Below, piece by piece: positions 1 to 7,932 of a DNA stretch of 64,000 nt. The translations under genes were made by a program, and so were the position numbers. The notes beneath the pieces were generated by a model, which was given only the letters and a program-made list of their open reading frames with translations, made no database searches and had not been told where the DNA came from. Position 1 is the first letter of the stretch; every line of letters begins with the position of its first letter. The stretch is taken from assembly GCA_046350115.1 (NCBI GenBank), contig JAXMAZ010000027.1:37132-101131 (forward strand), given 5' to 3'. This stretch comes from JAXMAZ01 sp046350115. Lineage in GTDB: Bacteria; Planctomycetota; Planctomycetia; Gemmatales; Gemmataceae.

Positions 1-234
1 CACGTCCCGCGGCAGGTCCGGCAGCGCGACGGCGGGCGGCGGGGCGGCCGGGGCTTGGACCGCCGGTGGCGCGGGGTCGGCGGCGACCGGCTCTTGGCGG
101 GGCAGGGCGTCCAGCCAGGTGGCGGTTGCCCGGGCCAGGTCGGCGAGCTGCCGGCGCAGCGGCTCGTTCCCGGCCAGCGTCTCGGCGAGCCGGTCGAGTA
201 ACGGGCGGGCGGCGGCGAGTAACTCGTCGGACAT
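1..234 (-). CDS. Hypothetical protein, N-terminal part only (runs off the window)
   Basis: This open frame begins with ATG at 234 and stays open for 78 codons to the left edge of the window, so the C-terminus is not seen. The visible part starts MSDELLAAARPLLDRLAE and is a charged, Leu/Ala-rich helix, possibly a short coiled coil, for about 45 residues. It then becomes a Pro/Ala-rich linker. No domain is recognised and no signal peptide or membrane segment is visible. The downstream TPR gene (344-2635) is on the same strand but lies upstream in transcription order, with a gap of about 110 bases that could allow cotranscription. Coding is supported by the frame and GC-rich third positions only. 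Confidence 0.55.
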   Translation of the reverse strand, partial: MSDELLAAARPLLDRLAETLAGNEPLRRQLADLARATATWLDALPRQEPVAADPAPPAVQAPAAPPPAVALPDLPRDV

Positions 235-343
235 GGGGACGACCAATCCGCAGATCACGGCTTCCGCCTCAGCGTAGCCGGTAATCCGCCGGCCGGGTAG
301 AGGGAACCCGGTCCGGATCGTGCGCGGTCGGCCCGGGCGGCCG

Positions 344-2635
344 TCACTTCCGCTTCAGCGCGTCGAACCACTGGGTCTGCCAGTAGTCCCGGGTGTAGTA
401 GCTGGCCCCGCCGGGGAAGTCGGCCGCGGTCAGCTTGCCGAACGCCTGCTCCATCCGGGCCAGGGTCTGGGCCTGGGCGTCCTTGCGGTCGGCGTACTCG
501 TGGGCCTTGTAGGCGTAGCTGAGCAGGATCAGCTCGTGTACCTTGCCGGCGTGCCGGGCGGCCAGCCGGTCGCACAGCGGCGGCACCTCGTCGTACCGCT
601 GCTGCATCAGCACCGTGTTCACCAGCCGCAGGTCCGCCTCGGTCCGCAGGAACGGGTCGTCGGCCGACTGGGACAGCCCCTCGAACAGCCGGACCGCCTC
701 GGCCAGCTTGACGTCCGCGTCGGTCGGCCGCCGGCCGCCGGTGGCGTCCCCCTTGGCCAGCTCCATCAGGCAGCAGCCGAGGCAGAGCTGGGCCTGCCGG
801 GCGAACGGGCCGGACGGGTACGTCTGGATGAGCTGGCGGAACCGGGCCTCGGCGTCGGCCGCGTTCTGCTGGGCGAACAGGTGCTTGCCGACCTCGAACA
901 GGGCGAGCTGGTGGGCGTCCTTCTCGGCGTCCGACGAGGCCGGGGCGGCGGCCACCTGGGCGAGCAGCTTGGCCCCCAGGTCGATCATGCCGGACGCCTC
1001 GGCTTTGGCCGAGTCGGTGGCCGCGGCGGTCGCCTTCGCCCGGCCCTGCTCCAGGTGGGCGACGGCCAGCTTGACCCGGGCGGTCATGGCCGACGGCCCC
1101 GGCCCGGCCATTGCCTTCTGCAGCGCCTGCACCGCGTCCGGGAACTGGTTGTTGGCCAGCAGCGCCTCCCCCTTGTCCAGCCAGGCCGCGGCGATTATTT
1201 CGCCGGGCGCCCCCGTCGTGCGGGTCAGCCGGTCGACGGCGGCCAGGGCGGCGGACTCGTCCCCGCCCCGGCGGAAGCAGTCGGCCGCCCGGCGGAGCAG
1301 GTCGGCCTTGCCGGACGGGTTCGGGTCGGCGTCCGCCAGGGCCAGGTAGTCGGCGGCGGCGGCCTTCAGCTTGCCGGCCGCGTCCGCCGCCGTCGCCGGG
1401 TTGGCCGCCAGTTCGGTGGCCCACTTCGACAGGGCTTCGGCCCGCCGCTCCTTGTCCTTGCCGGCCGGGGCGACCGGGGCGTAGGCGTCCGCCGCCCGCA
1501 CCGCCGTCGGGTAGTCGGCGTCCGCCAGGCACACCCGGATGACGTCCTCGAACGTGGTCTGCAACTCGACCGGGGTGACGAGCGAGTTCGGCTGGCCGGC
1601 GGCCGTGGCCAGCAGGTCGACCGCCCGTCCCCGCTCGCCCTTGCGGGCCGGGTCACGGGCGATCAGCTCGGCCAGCCGGACGGCGGCGGCGGCGGCGGCC
1701 GGGCCGGTCCCCTTCGCCGCCAGTTCCAGGTGGGGCAGGGCCGCGGCCGGCTCGTTCAGCCGCAGCAGGCCGACCCCGGCCTGATACCGGGCCACCAGTT
1801 GGGCGTCGGCCGGCAGGGCCGGGGAGGCGAGGGCGGCCTCGAACTGCTTGACCGCGTCCCGCCAGTTGTTCTCGTTCGCGGCCAGCCGGCCGAGCTGGAG
1901 TTTGGCCCGGGCGAGTACGTCCGGCGGGGCGGCCGGGCCGATGTCGGCCAGCCACCCGCGGGCGGCGGCCGGGGCGTTCAGCGACACCTGGAGTTCCCCG
2001 AGCCGCAGCTTGTACGCCGCCACCGCCCCGGCCGGCAGGCCGGGCTGGCCGCTCAGGTACTGGTTGAGGGCGTCCGCCGCCTTCTTCACGTTCGGCGGGT
2101 CGGTCCGCAGGTAGCAGTCGCCGAGCAGCCGCAGGTACTCCCCTTTGGCGGTCTCCCCTTCGGGCAGGTCGAGCAGGGCGGCCAGCAGGGCGGCCGGGTC
2201 GCCGGCGCCGGTCGCCGCCTGCACCTTGGCCCGGCGGAACGCGGACCGCTTCCGGTCCGCCGGGTCGGGCAGTTGGGCCGGGTCGACCAGGGCGAACTGC
2301 TCGGCGGCGGCGGCCCACCGCTCCGTGTCGCCCGGGGAGGACTCGGCCAGCGCGAGCTGGGCCGACCCGAGCAAATAGTGGGCGCTCGACGCCCGGTCCG
2401 GGAACCGGTCGGCGGCGGCGGCCACCACGGGGATGGCGTTCTCCAGCCCGGCCCGGCGGTCCAGGGCCGTTTTGAGGGCGTCCAGGTCGCGGGCGAACCG
2501 GACGGCCGGGTCGGCGGCCGGCGGCGGGAAGGCCAGGTACGCGGCGACCGCGGCCGCCACGCCGGCGGCGAACAGCGGCAGTTGCCTGGGGTTCGGGCGG
2601 GGCGGGGCGGGCGGGGGGGCCGTGTCCGTGGCCAT
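344..2635 (-). CDS. Membrane-anchored TPR-repeat protein
   Basis: A 763-residue protein made almost entirely of helical tetratricopeptide-like repeats (ALNQYLSG, AKLQLGRLAANENNW and EARFRQLIQTYPSGPFA are typical). After a Pro-rich cytoplasmic start there is one hydrophobic segment at about residues 20-40 (LPLFAAGVAAAVAAYLAF), so it is likely a single-pass protein with the repeats outside the cytoplasm, although a TPR scaffold facing inward cannot be excluded. TPR proteins act as protein-binding scaffolds; the partner is unknown. The ATG at 2635 was preferred over one 16 codons upstream because the upstream stretch is Arg/Pro-rich, lies next to a repeat and places no hydrophobic segment at the N-terminus. 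The C-terminus ends DYWQTQWFDALKRK. It is probably a planctomycete lineage-specific family. Confidence 0.85.
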   Translation of the reverse strand: MATDTAPPPAPPRPNPRQLPLFAAGVAAAVAAYLAFPPPAADPAVRFARDLDALKTALDRRAGLENAIPVVAAAADRFPDRASSAHYLLGSAQLALAESSPGDTERWAAAAEQFALVDPAQLPDPADRKRSAFRRAKVQAATGAGDPAALLAALLDLPEGETAKGEYLRLLGDCYLRTDPPNVKKAADALNQYLSGQPGLPAGAVAAYKLRLGELQVSLNAPAAARGWLADIGPAAPPDVLARAKLQLGRLAANENNWRDAVKQFEAALASPALPADAQLVARYQAGVGLLRLNEPAAALPHLELAAKGTGPAAAAAAVRLAELIARDPARKGERGRAVDLLATAAGQPNSLVTPVELQTTFEDVIRVCLADADYPTAVRAADAYAPVAPAGKDKERRAEALSKWATELAANPATAADAAGKLKAAAADYLALADADPNPSGKADLLRRAADCFRRGGDESAALAAVDRLTRTTGAPGEIIAAAWLDKGEALLANNQFPDAVQALQKAMAGPGPSAMTARVKLAVAHLEQGRAKATAAATDSAKAEASGMIDLGAKLLAQVAAAPASSDAEKDAHQLALFEVGKHLFAQQNAADAEARFRQLIQTYPSGPFARQAQLCLGCCLMELAKGDATGGRRPTDADVKLAEAVRLFEGLSQSADDPFLRTEADLRLVNTVLMQQRYDEVPPLCDRLAARHAGKVHELILLSYAYKAHEYADRKDAQAQTLARMEQAFGKLTAADFPGGASYYTRDYWQTQWFDALKRK

Positions 2636-2679
2636 GGTTCGCGTCCTGGGGCGGGTGCGCAGCCGTCCGACCGGAGTTG

Positions 2680-4104
2680 TCACACACCGGCCGGCCGGCG
2701 GTCAAGGGCAACCGGCCGGACGGGTCTTTCTCCCCTCCCCGCTTCGGGGAGGGGGCCGGGAGGGTTGCGCTCACCCCTCCCCCCGGCCCCCTCCCCGAAG
2801 CGGGGAGGGGAGAAAACACCGCCGTCTGTCGAGGTGGTTCGATTCGAGCCGGGTGGGGCGTCCGTCCCGGCCAGCCCTTCGACCAGCCGGCACGCCTCGG
2901 CCACCGGGTCCGGGCCGGCCATCTTCGCCGCGTAGGTCTTGCACGCCCTCTGGATGGACGAATCGCCGAGAACGGCCGACAGGGCCGCGGACGCCCGGTC
3001 GGCGGTGAACCGCTGGGCCGGCACCGACCGGGCCACCCCGAGCCGCTCCAGCCGGGCGGCGTTGTCCGGCTGGTCGAATGCCAGCGGCATGACCACTTGC
3101 GGCACCCCGGCGGCCAACGCCTGGGCGGTGGTGCCGATGCCGCCGTGGTGGACGACCGTCGCCGCCCGCGGGAACACCCGGCTGAACGGGGCGTAGTCGA
3201 AGTGGGCGACCCCGGGCGGCAGGTCGGCCGGCACCTGGTCCCGCCCCTTGCACAGCAGCAGCCCCCGCACCCCGAGCCGCCGGCACGCCTCGGCCGCGGC
3301 GGCGAAGTGCCGGTGCCCGGTCCGCATCGCCGACCCGAGGCTGACGACCACCGGCGGCGGTCCGGCGGCCAGGAACTCGCCCAGCCCCGGCGGCAGCCCG
3401 GCGTCCGCCTGGTCGTACCGCAGGAACCCGACCGACCGGCACTGCGGCGGCCAGTCCGGGGCGGACGCGTACCACTCGGGGAACAGGTTCATCACCAGTC
3501 GCGGCGAGTCCTTCCACTGCCAGATGTTTCGGACCGGCGGCATCCCCAACTCGTGGCGGAGCGCGTTCAGCGGCGGGCCGATCCGCGGGTCCATGATGAA
3601 CCGGCCGCCCAGGGCGTAAAGCAGCCGGCGGACCCAGTACGGCCACCACCACCGCATCCGCAGGGTCGGGAACAGCGGCGGCGAAACCACGCTCGGCAGG
3701 GCGACCGGTTGGAGGTGGACGGTGGCCAGCGGCACCCCGAGGGCGTCGTTGGCCAGCCGGGCGGCGATGCCGAGCGACCCGCACACCAGCACCGTGTCGC
3801 CCGGGGTGTACAGGTCGCGGATCTGGTCGAACGTGGTCCGCAACTGCCGGGCGAGCGGCTCCCGGGCGAACAGAACATTGAACGATTTCCGCGGGTGCCA
3901 CAGGTCGGGGTCGGCGGTGAACTGTTCGTACTCGGCCTCCGAGACGGTCGCCCGGAAGTCGAATCCGTGCCGCTCGGCCAGCCGGCGGAACGGGCCGGCG
4001 GTGACGAGCGTCACCCGGTGGCCGCGGGCCGCCAGCCCGAGTCCGAGGGCGATGAACGGGTGAACGTCCCCGTGGCTGCCGACCGGGTTGAGGATGGCGT
4101 GCAT
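2680..4104 (-). CDS. Glycosyltransferase, MGT/YjiC (GT1/GT28-like) family, with repeat-encoded C-terminal tail
   Basis: The start MHAILNPVGSHGDVHPFIAL is the N-terminal nucleotide-sugar-transferase motif (GSxGDVxP) of COG1819-type enzymes. The C-terminal half carries the donor-binding signature: VVVSLGSAM, then HFDYAPFSRVFPRAATVVHH, GGIGTTAQALAAGVPQVVMP and FDQPDNAARLERLGVA. The predicted role is transfer of a sugar from an activated donor to a lipid or small-molecule acceptor; the acceptor is unknown. Homology-like sequence stops near residue 412 (CRLVEGLAGTDAPPG). The last 60 or so residues (including FSPPRFGEGAGG) are translated from an inverted REP-like repeat at 2728-2814, so the natural stop has been lost or displaced and translation ends at 2680. 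The tail is probably dispensable. The gene stands between the TPR gene and a lipoprotein gene on the same strand. Confidence 0.85.
   Translation of the reverse strand: MHAILNPVGSHGDVHPFIALGLGLAARGHRVTLVTAGPFRRLAERHGFDFRATVSEAEYEQFTADPDLWHPRKSFNVLFAREPLARQLRTTFDQIRDLYTPGDTVLVCGSLGIAARLANDALGVPLATVHLQPVALPSVVSPPLFPTLRMRWWWPYWVRRLLYALGGRFIMDPRIGPPLNALRHELGMPPVRNIWQWKDSPRLVMNLFPEWYASAPDWPPQCRSVGFLRYDQADAGLPPGLGEFLAAGPPPVVVSLGSAMRTGHRHFAAAAEACRRLGVRGLLLCKGRDQVPADLPPGVAHFDYAPFSRVFPRAATVVHHGGIGTTAQALAAGVPQVVMPLAFDQPDNAARLERLGVARSVPAQRFTADRASAALSAVLGDSSIQRACKTYAAKMAGPDPVAEACRLVEGLAGTDAPPGSNRTTSTDGGVFSPPRFGEGAGGRGERNPPGPLPEAGRGERPVRPVALDRRPAGV
2728..2814. repeat. Inverted pair of REP-like elements (family A) inside the glycosyltransferase 3' end
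   Basis: Two copies of the family-A element (core GCTTCGGGGAGGGGGCCGGG) face each other at 2728-2760 and 2781-2814 with a 20-base centre. Each copy also contains its own small hairpin, CTCCCC...GGGGAG. Unlike other copies in the window, this pair is translated, as the C-terminal tail of the minus-strand glycosyltransferase. Confidence 0.9.
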
Positions 4105-4130
4105 GGCGGGCCGACCGGGGGAAAAGCCAG

Positions 4131-4160
4131 AAAGCCCGCGGACGGGCGTCCGCGGGCTTC
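4131..4160 (-). terminator. Rho-independent-type hairpin after the 4191-4763 lipoprotein gene
   Basis: The stem AAGCCCGCGGA / TCCGCGGGCTT closes a 6-base loop at 4132-4159. Read on the minus strand it is followed by TTTCTGGCTTTT. It lies about 30 bases after the stop of the lipoprotein gene and just before the glycosyltransferase start. The same AAGCCC...GGGCTT hairpin type recurs after other genes here. Confidence 0.65.
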
Positions 4161-4190
4161 CGCTGTTCTATGCGTTCCGGCGTCGGCCGC

Positions 4191-4763
4191 TTACCGGTCC
4201 TCGGCCACGATCCCGTACCCGCCGGCGACGGTATACAGCTCGCTGTAGGTGGTGTTCACCTTCTTGACCGCCGTCACCACGTCCCCGCCGAGCACCTTGC
4301 CCCGGTTCGGGTCGTTCTTGAACAGCCCGTGCAGGGAGTCCATGAACTCGCCGGCCGGGTACGCCCCGTCCGGCAGCCGGCCGACCGACGTGGCGAACCC
4401 CTTCCACGCCTTCAGGTGCTTCTGGTAGGCGGTCTGGAACTCGTTCGGGCAGCCGGTCATCGGCGCCTTCTCCAGGGCGGCGACGACCGTCTGGGCCATC
4501 CGGGTGACGGTGGACGGCTGGGCGTCCAGCTTCAGCCCGTCGAACCCGGTCTTGGTCGCGGTCTTCAGCTCCTCCAGCGCCTTCAGGACGGCGTCCTGCT
4601 CCGGGGTGGTCGGCCCGTCCTTGGCCAGGGCGGTCTTCGGGGCCAGGAGCGGTTCGGACTGCGGGTTGGCCGGGCCGCCCATCCCCGGGAGCCGAAGCCC
4701 GCCGGAGCAGCCGACGGCCCCGAGGGTACACAGAGCGGCGAGGCAGAGCAGGTGGCGGCGCAT
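4191..4763 (-). CDS. Small lipoprotein of unknown function
   Basis: A 190-residue protein with a clear lipoprotein signal: MRRHLLCLAALCTLGAVGC, where the lipobox AVGC puts the lipidated Cys at residue 19. The mature part has a short Gly/Pro-rich linker, then an Ala/Lys/Thr-rich helical region and Cys at about residue 100 (PMTGCPNEFQTAYQKHLKAW). Tyr-rich residues lie near the end (TTYSELYTVAGGYG). The ATG at 4763 was chosen because it begins the signal peptide; longer frames upstream run into the neighbouring gene. I recognise no family; a planctomycete-specific envelope lipoprotein is the best description. It is separated by 92 bases from the start of the secreted gene at 4856-5548 on the same strand. 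Confidence 0.75.
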   Translation of the reverse strand: MRRHLLCLAALCTLGAVGCSGGLRLPGMGGPANPQSEPLLAPKTALAKDGPTTPEQDAVLKALEELKTATKTGFDGLKLDAQPSTVTRMAQTVVAALEKAPMTGCPNEFQTAYQKHLKAWKGFATSVGRLPDGAYPAGEFMDSLHGLFKNDPNRGKVLGGDVVTAVKKVNTTYSELYTVAGGYGIVAEDR

Positions 4764-4855
4764 GGCGGCGGACCCGTGCGGACCCGGGAACACGGCCGTC
4801 GAGAGCGGCCGGCGACGAACTGTAGAACACGGTTCCGGGCGGCGCCGGCCGGGCG

Positions 4856-5548
4856 CTACTTTTTGGCAGCACCCGGCCGGACGACGGTGAACTTGTCGAA
4901 CTCGACGAAGTACGGGGCGTCGCCAGAGTTCACTGCAAACAGACCGATGGTCGTCTTGCCGAGGAGCAATTCCGGCTTGGCCACCGGGAAAGCGGTTTCC
5001 GTCCAGTCGGACCCGTCGGCCGAACGCTCGAACGTCCACACGCCGCCGCGGCGGGTCAGTCGGAGCCAGTTTGACTCGCGTGGAATGTCCTCGAAGTACT
5101 GGGTGCCGCCGCCTCTATCTGCCACCCAATACGTCGCCGCCCGCTTGAGGGTCGGGTGCCCAGGTGTACGGGCGAGGGCAAACACCACACCAGTCCAAGT
5201 CGTGTCCCCCACGATCAGGCCGGCTGCAGTCGATAGCTTCTCATTCCCCCCGGTCGGGGGACTGGCGTTCGATTGATCGAAAATTCGCACTGTAGCTACG
5301 AAGTCACCAGTGACCGGCCGGATAGTCCGGAACTTGACGACGGGCGTATCAAACCCAGCGCCGGCGGCCTTCGGCAACCGCATCTGGAGGCGGTCGTCGG
5401 CGGTCAGTTCGACCGAGCAGTCGCGTGGTATGCCCACCGGCTCCCCGTACAGCCACTTCAGCCGCTCCTGGCCCTTCGGCTCCGGCACCGGGTCCGCCGA
5501 CGCCACGCCGACCAGACCGAACAAGCCGAGCAACAAATAGCGACGCAT
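4856..5548 (-). CDS. Secreted DUF1349-like (concanavalin-fold) protein
   Basis: A 230-residue protein with signal peptide MRRYLLLGLFGLVGVASADP (likely cleavage after ASA). The mature part fits the DUF1349/LamG-like beta-sandwich pattern: GDFVATVRIF, then AAGLIVGDTTWTGVVFAL, WLRLTRRGGVWTFERSADG and a final strand pair ending VEFDKFTVV. Such folds usually bind or act near carbohydrate, but no catalytic residues can be named. A strong GGAGGA ribosome binding site sits six bases before the ATG. A MITE-like element begins about 15 bases upstream of the start codon, cutting the gene off from sequence further upstream. A frameshifted paralogue follows at 5898-6603 with the same ending, FDKFTVVRPxAAKK. 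Confidence 0.75.
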   Translation of the reverse strand: MRRYLLLGLFGLVGVASADPVPEPKGQERLKWLYGEPVGIPRDCSVELTADDRLQMRLPKAAGAGFDTPVVKFRTIRPVTGDFVATVRIFDQSNASPPTGGNEKLSTAAGLIVGDTTWTGVVFALARTPGHPTLKRAATYWVADRGGGTQYFEDIPRESNWLRLTRRGGVWTFERSADGSDWTETAFPVAKPELLLGKTTIGLFAVNSGDAPYFVEFDKFTVVRPGAAKK

Positions 5549-5562
5549 GCTACTTCCTCCGG

Positions 5563-5748
5563 CTCAGGTCGACTTGTGCAGTTTTTCGGGAGCGTCGGGA
5601 GGCCTGTTTTCCGGGCGTTCTTGATCGCCGAAAGGGGTTCTGCGGCACCCCACCCCTCGTAGGCCCACAAATTCACTCGGAAGAACCACTGGGAACACAG
5701 CGATTCCGCTCCACTGGTCTCCCGAAAACTGCACAAGTCGAGCTCAGG
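5563..5748. mobile_element. MITE-like element with 23/24-bp terminal inverted repeats and 7-bp target duplication
   Basis: The ends TCGACTTGTGCAGTTTT and its complement lie at 5570-5593 and 5719-5741; the arms match over 23 bases apart from one extra T. They are flanked on both sides by the direct repeat GCTCAGG (5563-5569 and 5742-5748). The 172-bp interior is less GC-rich than its surroundings and holds no convincing gene. This is the structure of a miniature inverted-repeat transposable element moved in trans by a transposase elsewhere. I cannot assign an IS family. It sits immediately upstream of the start of the 4856-5548 gene. Confidence 0.75.
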
Positions 5749-5782
5749 GGGTGTCTGAGAAGCGTCCGCCCGCCGGCCATCC

Positions 5783-5895
5783 GTAGGGTGCGTGAAGCGA
5801 GGGCTCTGACGAGCGGAACGCACCGGCCCGGCAACGAGCGGAACCGAGGGGCGGGGTCCCGGCGGTGCGTTCCGCAGAGCCTCCACGCACCCTAC
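5783..5895. repeat. Long inverted repeat, family B (GTAGGGTGCG type)
   Basis: GTAGGGTGCGTG...GCGGAACGCACCG and its near-complement form an imperfect hairpin about 113 bases long, ending CACGCACCCTAC. It fills the gap between the MITE-like element and the end of the broken paralogue at 5898. Together with the MITE it accounts for most of the gene-free stretch 5549-5897. Confidence 0.85.
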
Positions 5896-5897
5896 AT

Positions 5898-6603
5898 CTA
5901 CTTTTTGGCAGCAGCCGGCCGGACGACGGTGAACTTGTCGAACACGACGATGTATGGGGCGTTGCTGATGTTCGAGGCGTAAAGGGTCAGGTTGACACGT
6001 GTCGGGAACGGGTGTTTTCGGATGCCGCTAGTGACCCAAGTTCGGCCGTGGTCGCAAGAGTCAAACCGCCACCACGAACCTACCCTCGAAATACGTAATG
6101 CCTTGACCCGAGGCACCTCCGACCAAACCGAACATCGGTCGTTCCGGCTGAGCAGGCGAGTCAGTCTGGCACTGCACGTGCACGAACGAAGACTGCTCGA
6201 CCCCTGTCTCAACCTTCCAATCGATGCTCCACTCTGTGGCGAACGGGACTGAGGATTGTGGGGTGAGGAAGAAACCGAGCTTGGAAACCACTGGCCCCTC
6301 CCTCAGTGCGCGTGCATAGTCTGGCAAACTCTCATCGACCTGAACGGTGGCTACGAAATCGCCAACAACGCTTTTCGTCACATTCGCACCCCATCCGGCG
6401 ATCGCCGTATCTGGACCGGAGTAGTACGGGATCAAGAAGCGGAGCTTGTCGCATGGCGTAAGTTCGATTACACCCCCGTTCGGAGCCTGAGACGGGATGC
6501 CATATAGCCACTTCAGACGCCTGCCAGCGCCAGTCGGTTCCGGCACCGGAGCGGCCAGCACCCCTGCTAGTCCGGCGGTAGCAATCAGCAGGTGAAGGCT
6601 CAT
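5898..6603 (-). pseudogene. Frameshifted, internally deleted paralogue of the DUF1349-like gene
   Basis: The first 180 codons (from ATG 6603 with GGAGGG seven bases upstream) encode a signal peptide (MSLHLLIATAGLAGVLAAPV) and the N-terminal two thirds of the fold: GDFVATVQVDES, then GQGITYFEG. That frame stops at 6061. The rest continues in another frame (WWRFDSCDHGRTWVTSG, then VVFDKFTVVRPAAAKK, stop at 5898) and matches the end of the paralogue at 4856-5548. By comparison with that copy, about ten residues around the PRESNWLRLTRRGG segment are also missing near the shift at about 6070-6090. It lies 21 bases after the PQQ gene and was probably cotranscribed with it. It is a pseudogene unless the shift is a sequencing error. 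Confidence 0.75.
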
Positions 6604-6624
6604 CCGAATCCCTCCGGTCGTCGG

Positions 6625-7869
6625 TCACTTCTGGGCGATGCAGTACAGGTGGGTCTTGGTCCGCAGGAACAGCTCGTTCCCGGCGACGGCGGGGGAGGCC
6701 ATGCAACTGGCGTCCAGCCGGTTCGTCTCCACCAGCCGGTACGGCGCCTCCGCCGCGACCACGAACGTCTTGCCGGCCTCGTTGGCGAAGTACAGGTGGC
6801 CGCCGGCGAACACCGGCGACGCCGAGAACCGGCCGTCCAGCGACTCCTTCCAGAGCTGCTTGCCGGTCCGCACGTCCAGGCAGAGGGCGGTGCCGGTGTC
6901 GTTCACGCAGAACAGCTTGTCCCCGACCACGATCGGCGACGGCCGGGTCGGGGCGGCCTTGGCCAGCTTCCAGGCGACGTGCGTCTTGGTCACGTCGCCC
7001 TTGCCGCCGGCCGTGATGGCGAACAGGCTGGACGTGTGCCCGGCGGTGACGAACACCTTGCCGTCGGCCAGCACCGGCCGGGACGCCTGGTTCATGCCGT
7101 CGGTGACGACCCGCCACAGCTCGGCCCCGGTGTCCGGGTCGTAACCGACCGTGCCCATCGCAGCCGGGGCCACCAGTTGCGGCCGGCCGTCGATCGTCAG
7201 CACGGACGGGGTGGCGTACGCCTTCTTGTAATCCCCGTCCACCTCCGGCTTGCCGCTGTTGCGGTACGGCAGGTTGCGGTCCTTCTGCCACACCGTCTTA
7301 CCGCTCGCTTTGTCCAGGCAAACGACGTACTGCCGGTCGAACCCGTCGAAGCAGAGGAACAGCTTGTCCTGCCAGATGACCGGGGACGACGCCGGGCCGC
7401 GCCAGTGGTTGCACGGCAGATCCCGCCGCTGCCAGAGTACCTTGCCGGACGCGGTGTCCAGGCAGGCGGTGCCGTTGCTACCGAAGTGGACGTACACCCG
7501 GCCGGCCTCGATGGCCGGGGTCGGGGAGGCGTGGCTGTTGTACTGCTTGATGTTCGCCGGGTCGGCCACGTCGAACAGCGGCAGGTCGTGGACCACCGTG
7601 CCGGACTTGCGGTCCACGCACACGGCGAACAGCTTCGTCCCCTCCTCGGTGGCCGTCGTCAGCCACACCTGCTCGTCCCACACCACCGGGGACGACCACC
7701 CCTTGTCGTGGACCGGCGTCTTCCAGCGGACGTTCTCGGACTCGGACCAGCGGGTCGGCGGCTTGCCGGCGGCGTGCCCGTCGCCGGTCGGGCCGCGGAA
7801 CTCGGGCCAGTTGTCGCCGGCGAACAGCGGGACGGTGAGCAGCAGGCAGAGGGCAGCGGTCCGAAGCAT
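6625..7869 (-). CDS. Secreted PQQ-like beta-propeller protein
   Basis: A 414-residue protein with signal peptide MLRTAALCLLLTVPLFAGD. It then has repeated propeller blades: NWPEFRGPTGDGHA, ASSPVIWQDKLFLCFDGFDR, YVVCLDKASGKTVWQ, GYDPDTGAELWRVVTDG and ALCLDVRTGKQLWKE. The xGKxxW blade motif is the PQQ/BamB-like signature. Planctomycetes carry many such secreted propellers; most are not shown to bind PQQ, so no dehydrogenase activity is claimed and no separate catalytic domain is seen. The ATG at 7869 was preferred over one nine codons upstream because it starts directly with the signal peptide. The DUF1349-like pseudogene follows 21 bases downstream; a perfect palindrome lies just upstream at 7888-7917. 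Confidence 0.85.
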   Translation of the reverse strand: MLRTAALCLLLTVPLFAGDNWPEFRGPTGDGHAAGKPPTRWSESENVRWKTPVHDKGWSSPVVWDEQVWLTTATEEGTKLFAVCVDRKSGTVVHDLPLFDVADPANIKQYNSHASPTPAIEAGRVYVHFGSNGTACLDTASGKVLWQRRDLPCNHWRGPASSPVIWQDKLFLCFDGFDRQYVVCLDKASGKTVWQKDRNLPYRNSGKPEVDGDYKKAYATPSVLTIDGRPQLVAPAAMGTVGYDPDTGAELWRVVTDGMNQASRPVLADGKVFVTAGHTSSLFAITAGGKGDVTKTHVAWKLAKAAPTRPSPIVVGDKLFCVNDTGTALCLDVRTGKQLWKESLDGRFSASPVFAGGHLYFANEAGKTFVVAAEAPYRLVETNRLDASCMASPAVAGNELFLRTKTHLYCIAQK

Positions 7870-7887
7870 GGTGTGTGTCCCGGGACG

Positions 7888-7917
7888 AAAGCCCACGGGG
7901 GATCCCCCGTGGGCTTT
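7888..7917. terminator. Perfect 30-base palindrome, bidirectional terminator-like
   Basis: AAAGCCCACGGGGGA and its exact complement form a 15-bp stem with almost no loop, ending in TTT on both strands. It lies 16 bases after the end of the frameshifted membrane-protein gene and upstream of the PQQ gene, so it most likely ends transcription of the former. Confidence 0.6.
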
Positions 7918-7932
7918 GGAAGGAGTTGTAGT

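Noticed and set aside
2826..2850. GGTTCGATTCGAGCC-like sequence resembling a tRNA T-arm
   Set aside because: No anticodon arm, acceptor stem or CCA context around it; it is part of the glycosyltransferase 3' region.
320..2935. Plus-strand open frame of 871 codons opposite the TPR gene
   Set aside because: Composition is typical of antisense GC-rich frames (Arg, Gly, Pro, Val), no family pattern, and it runs through repeats.
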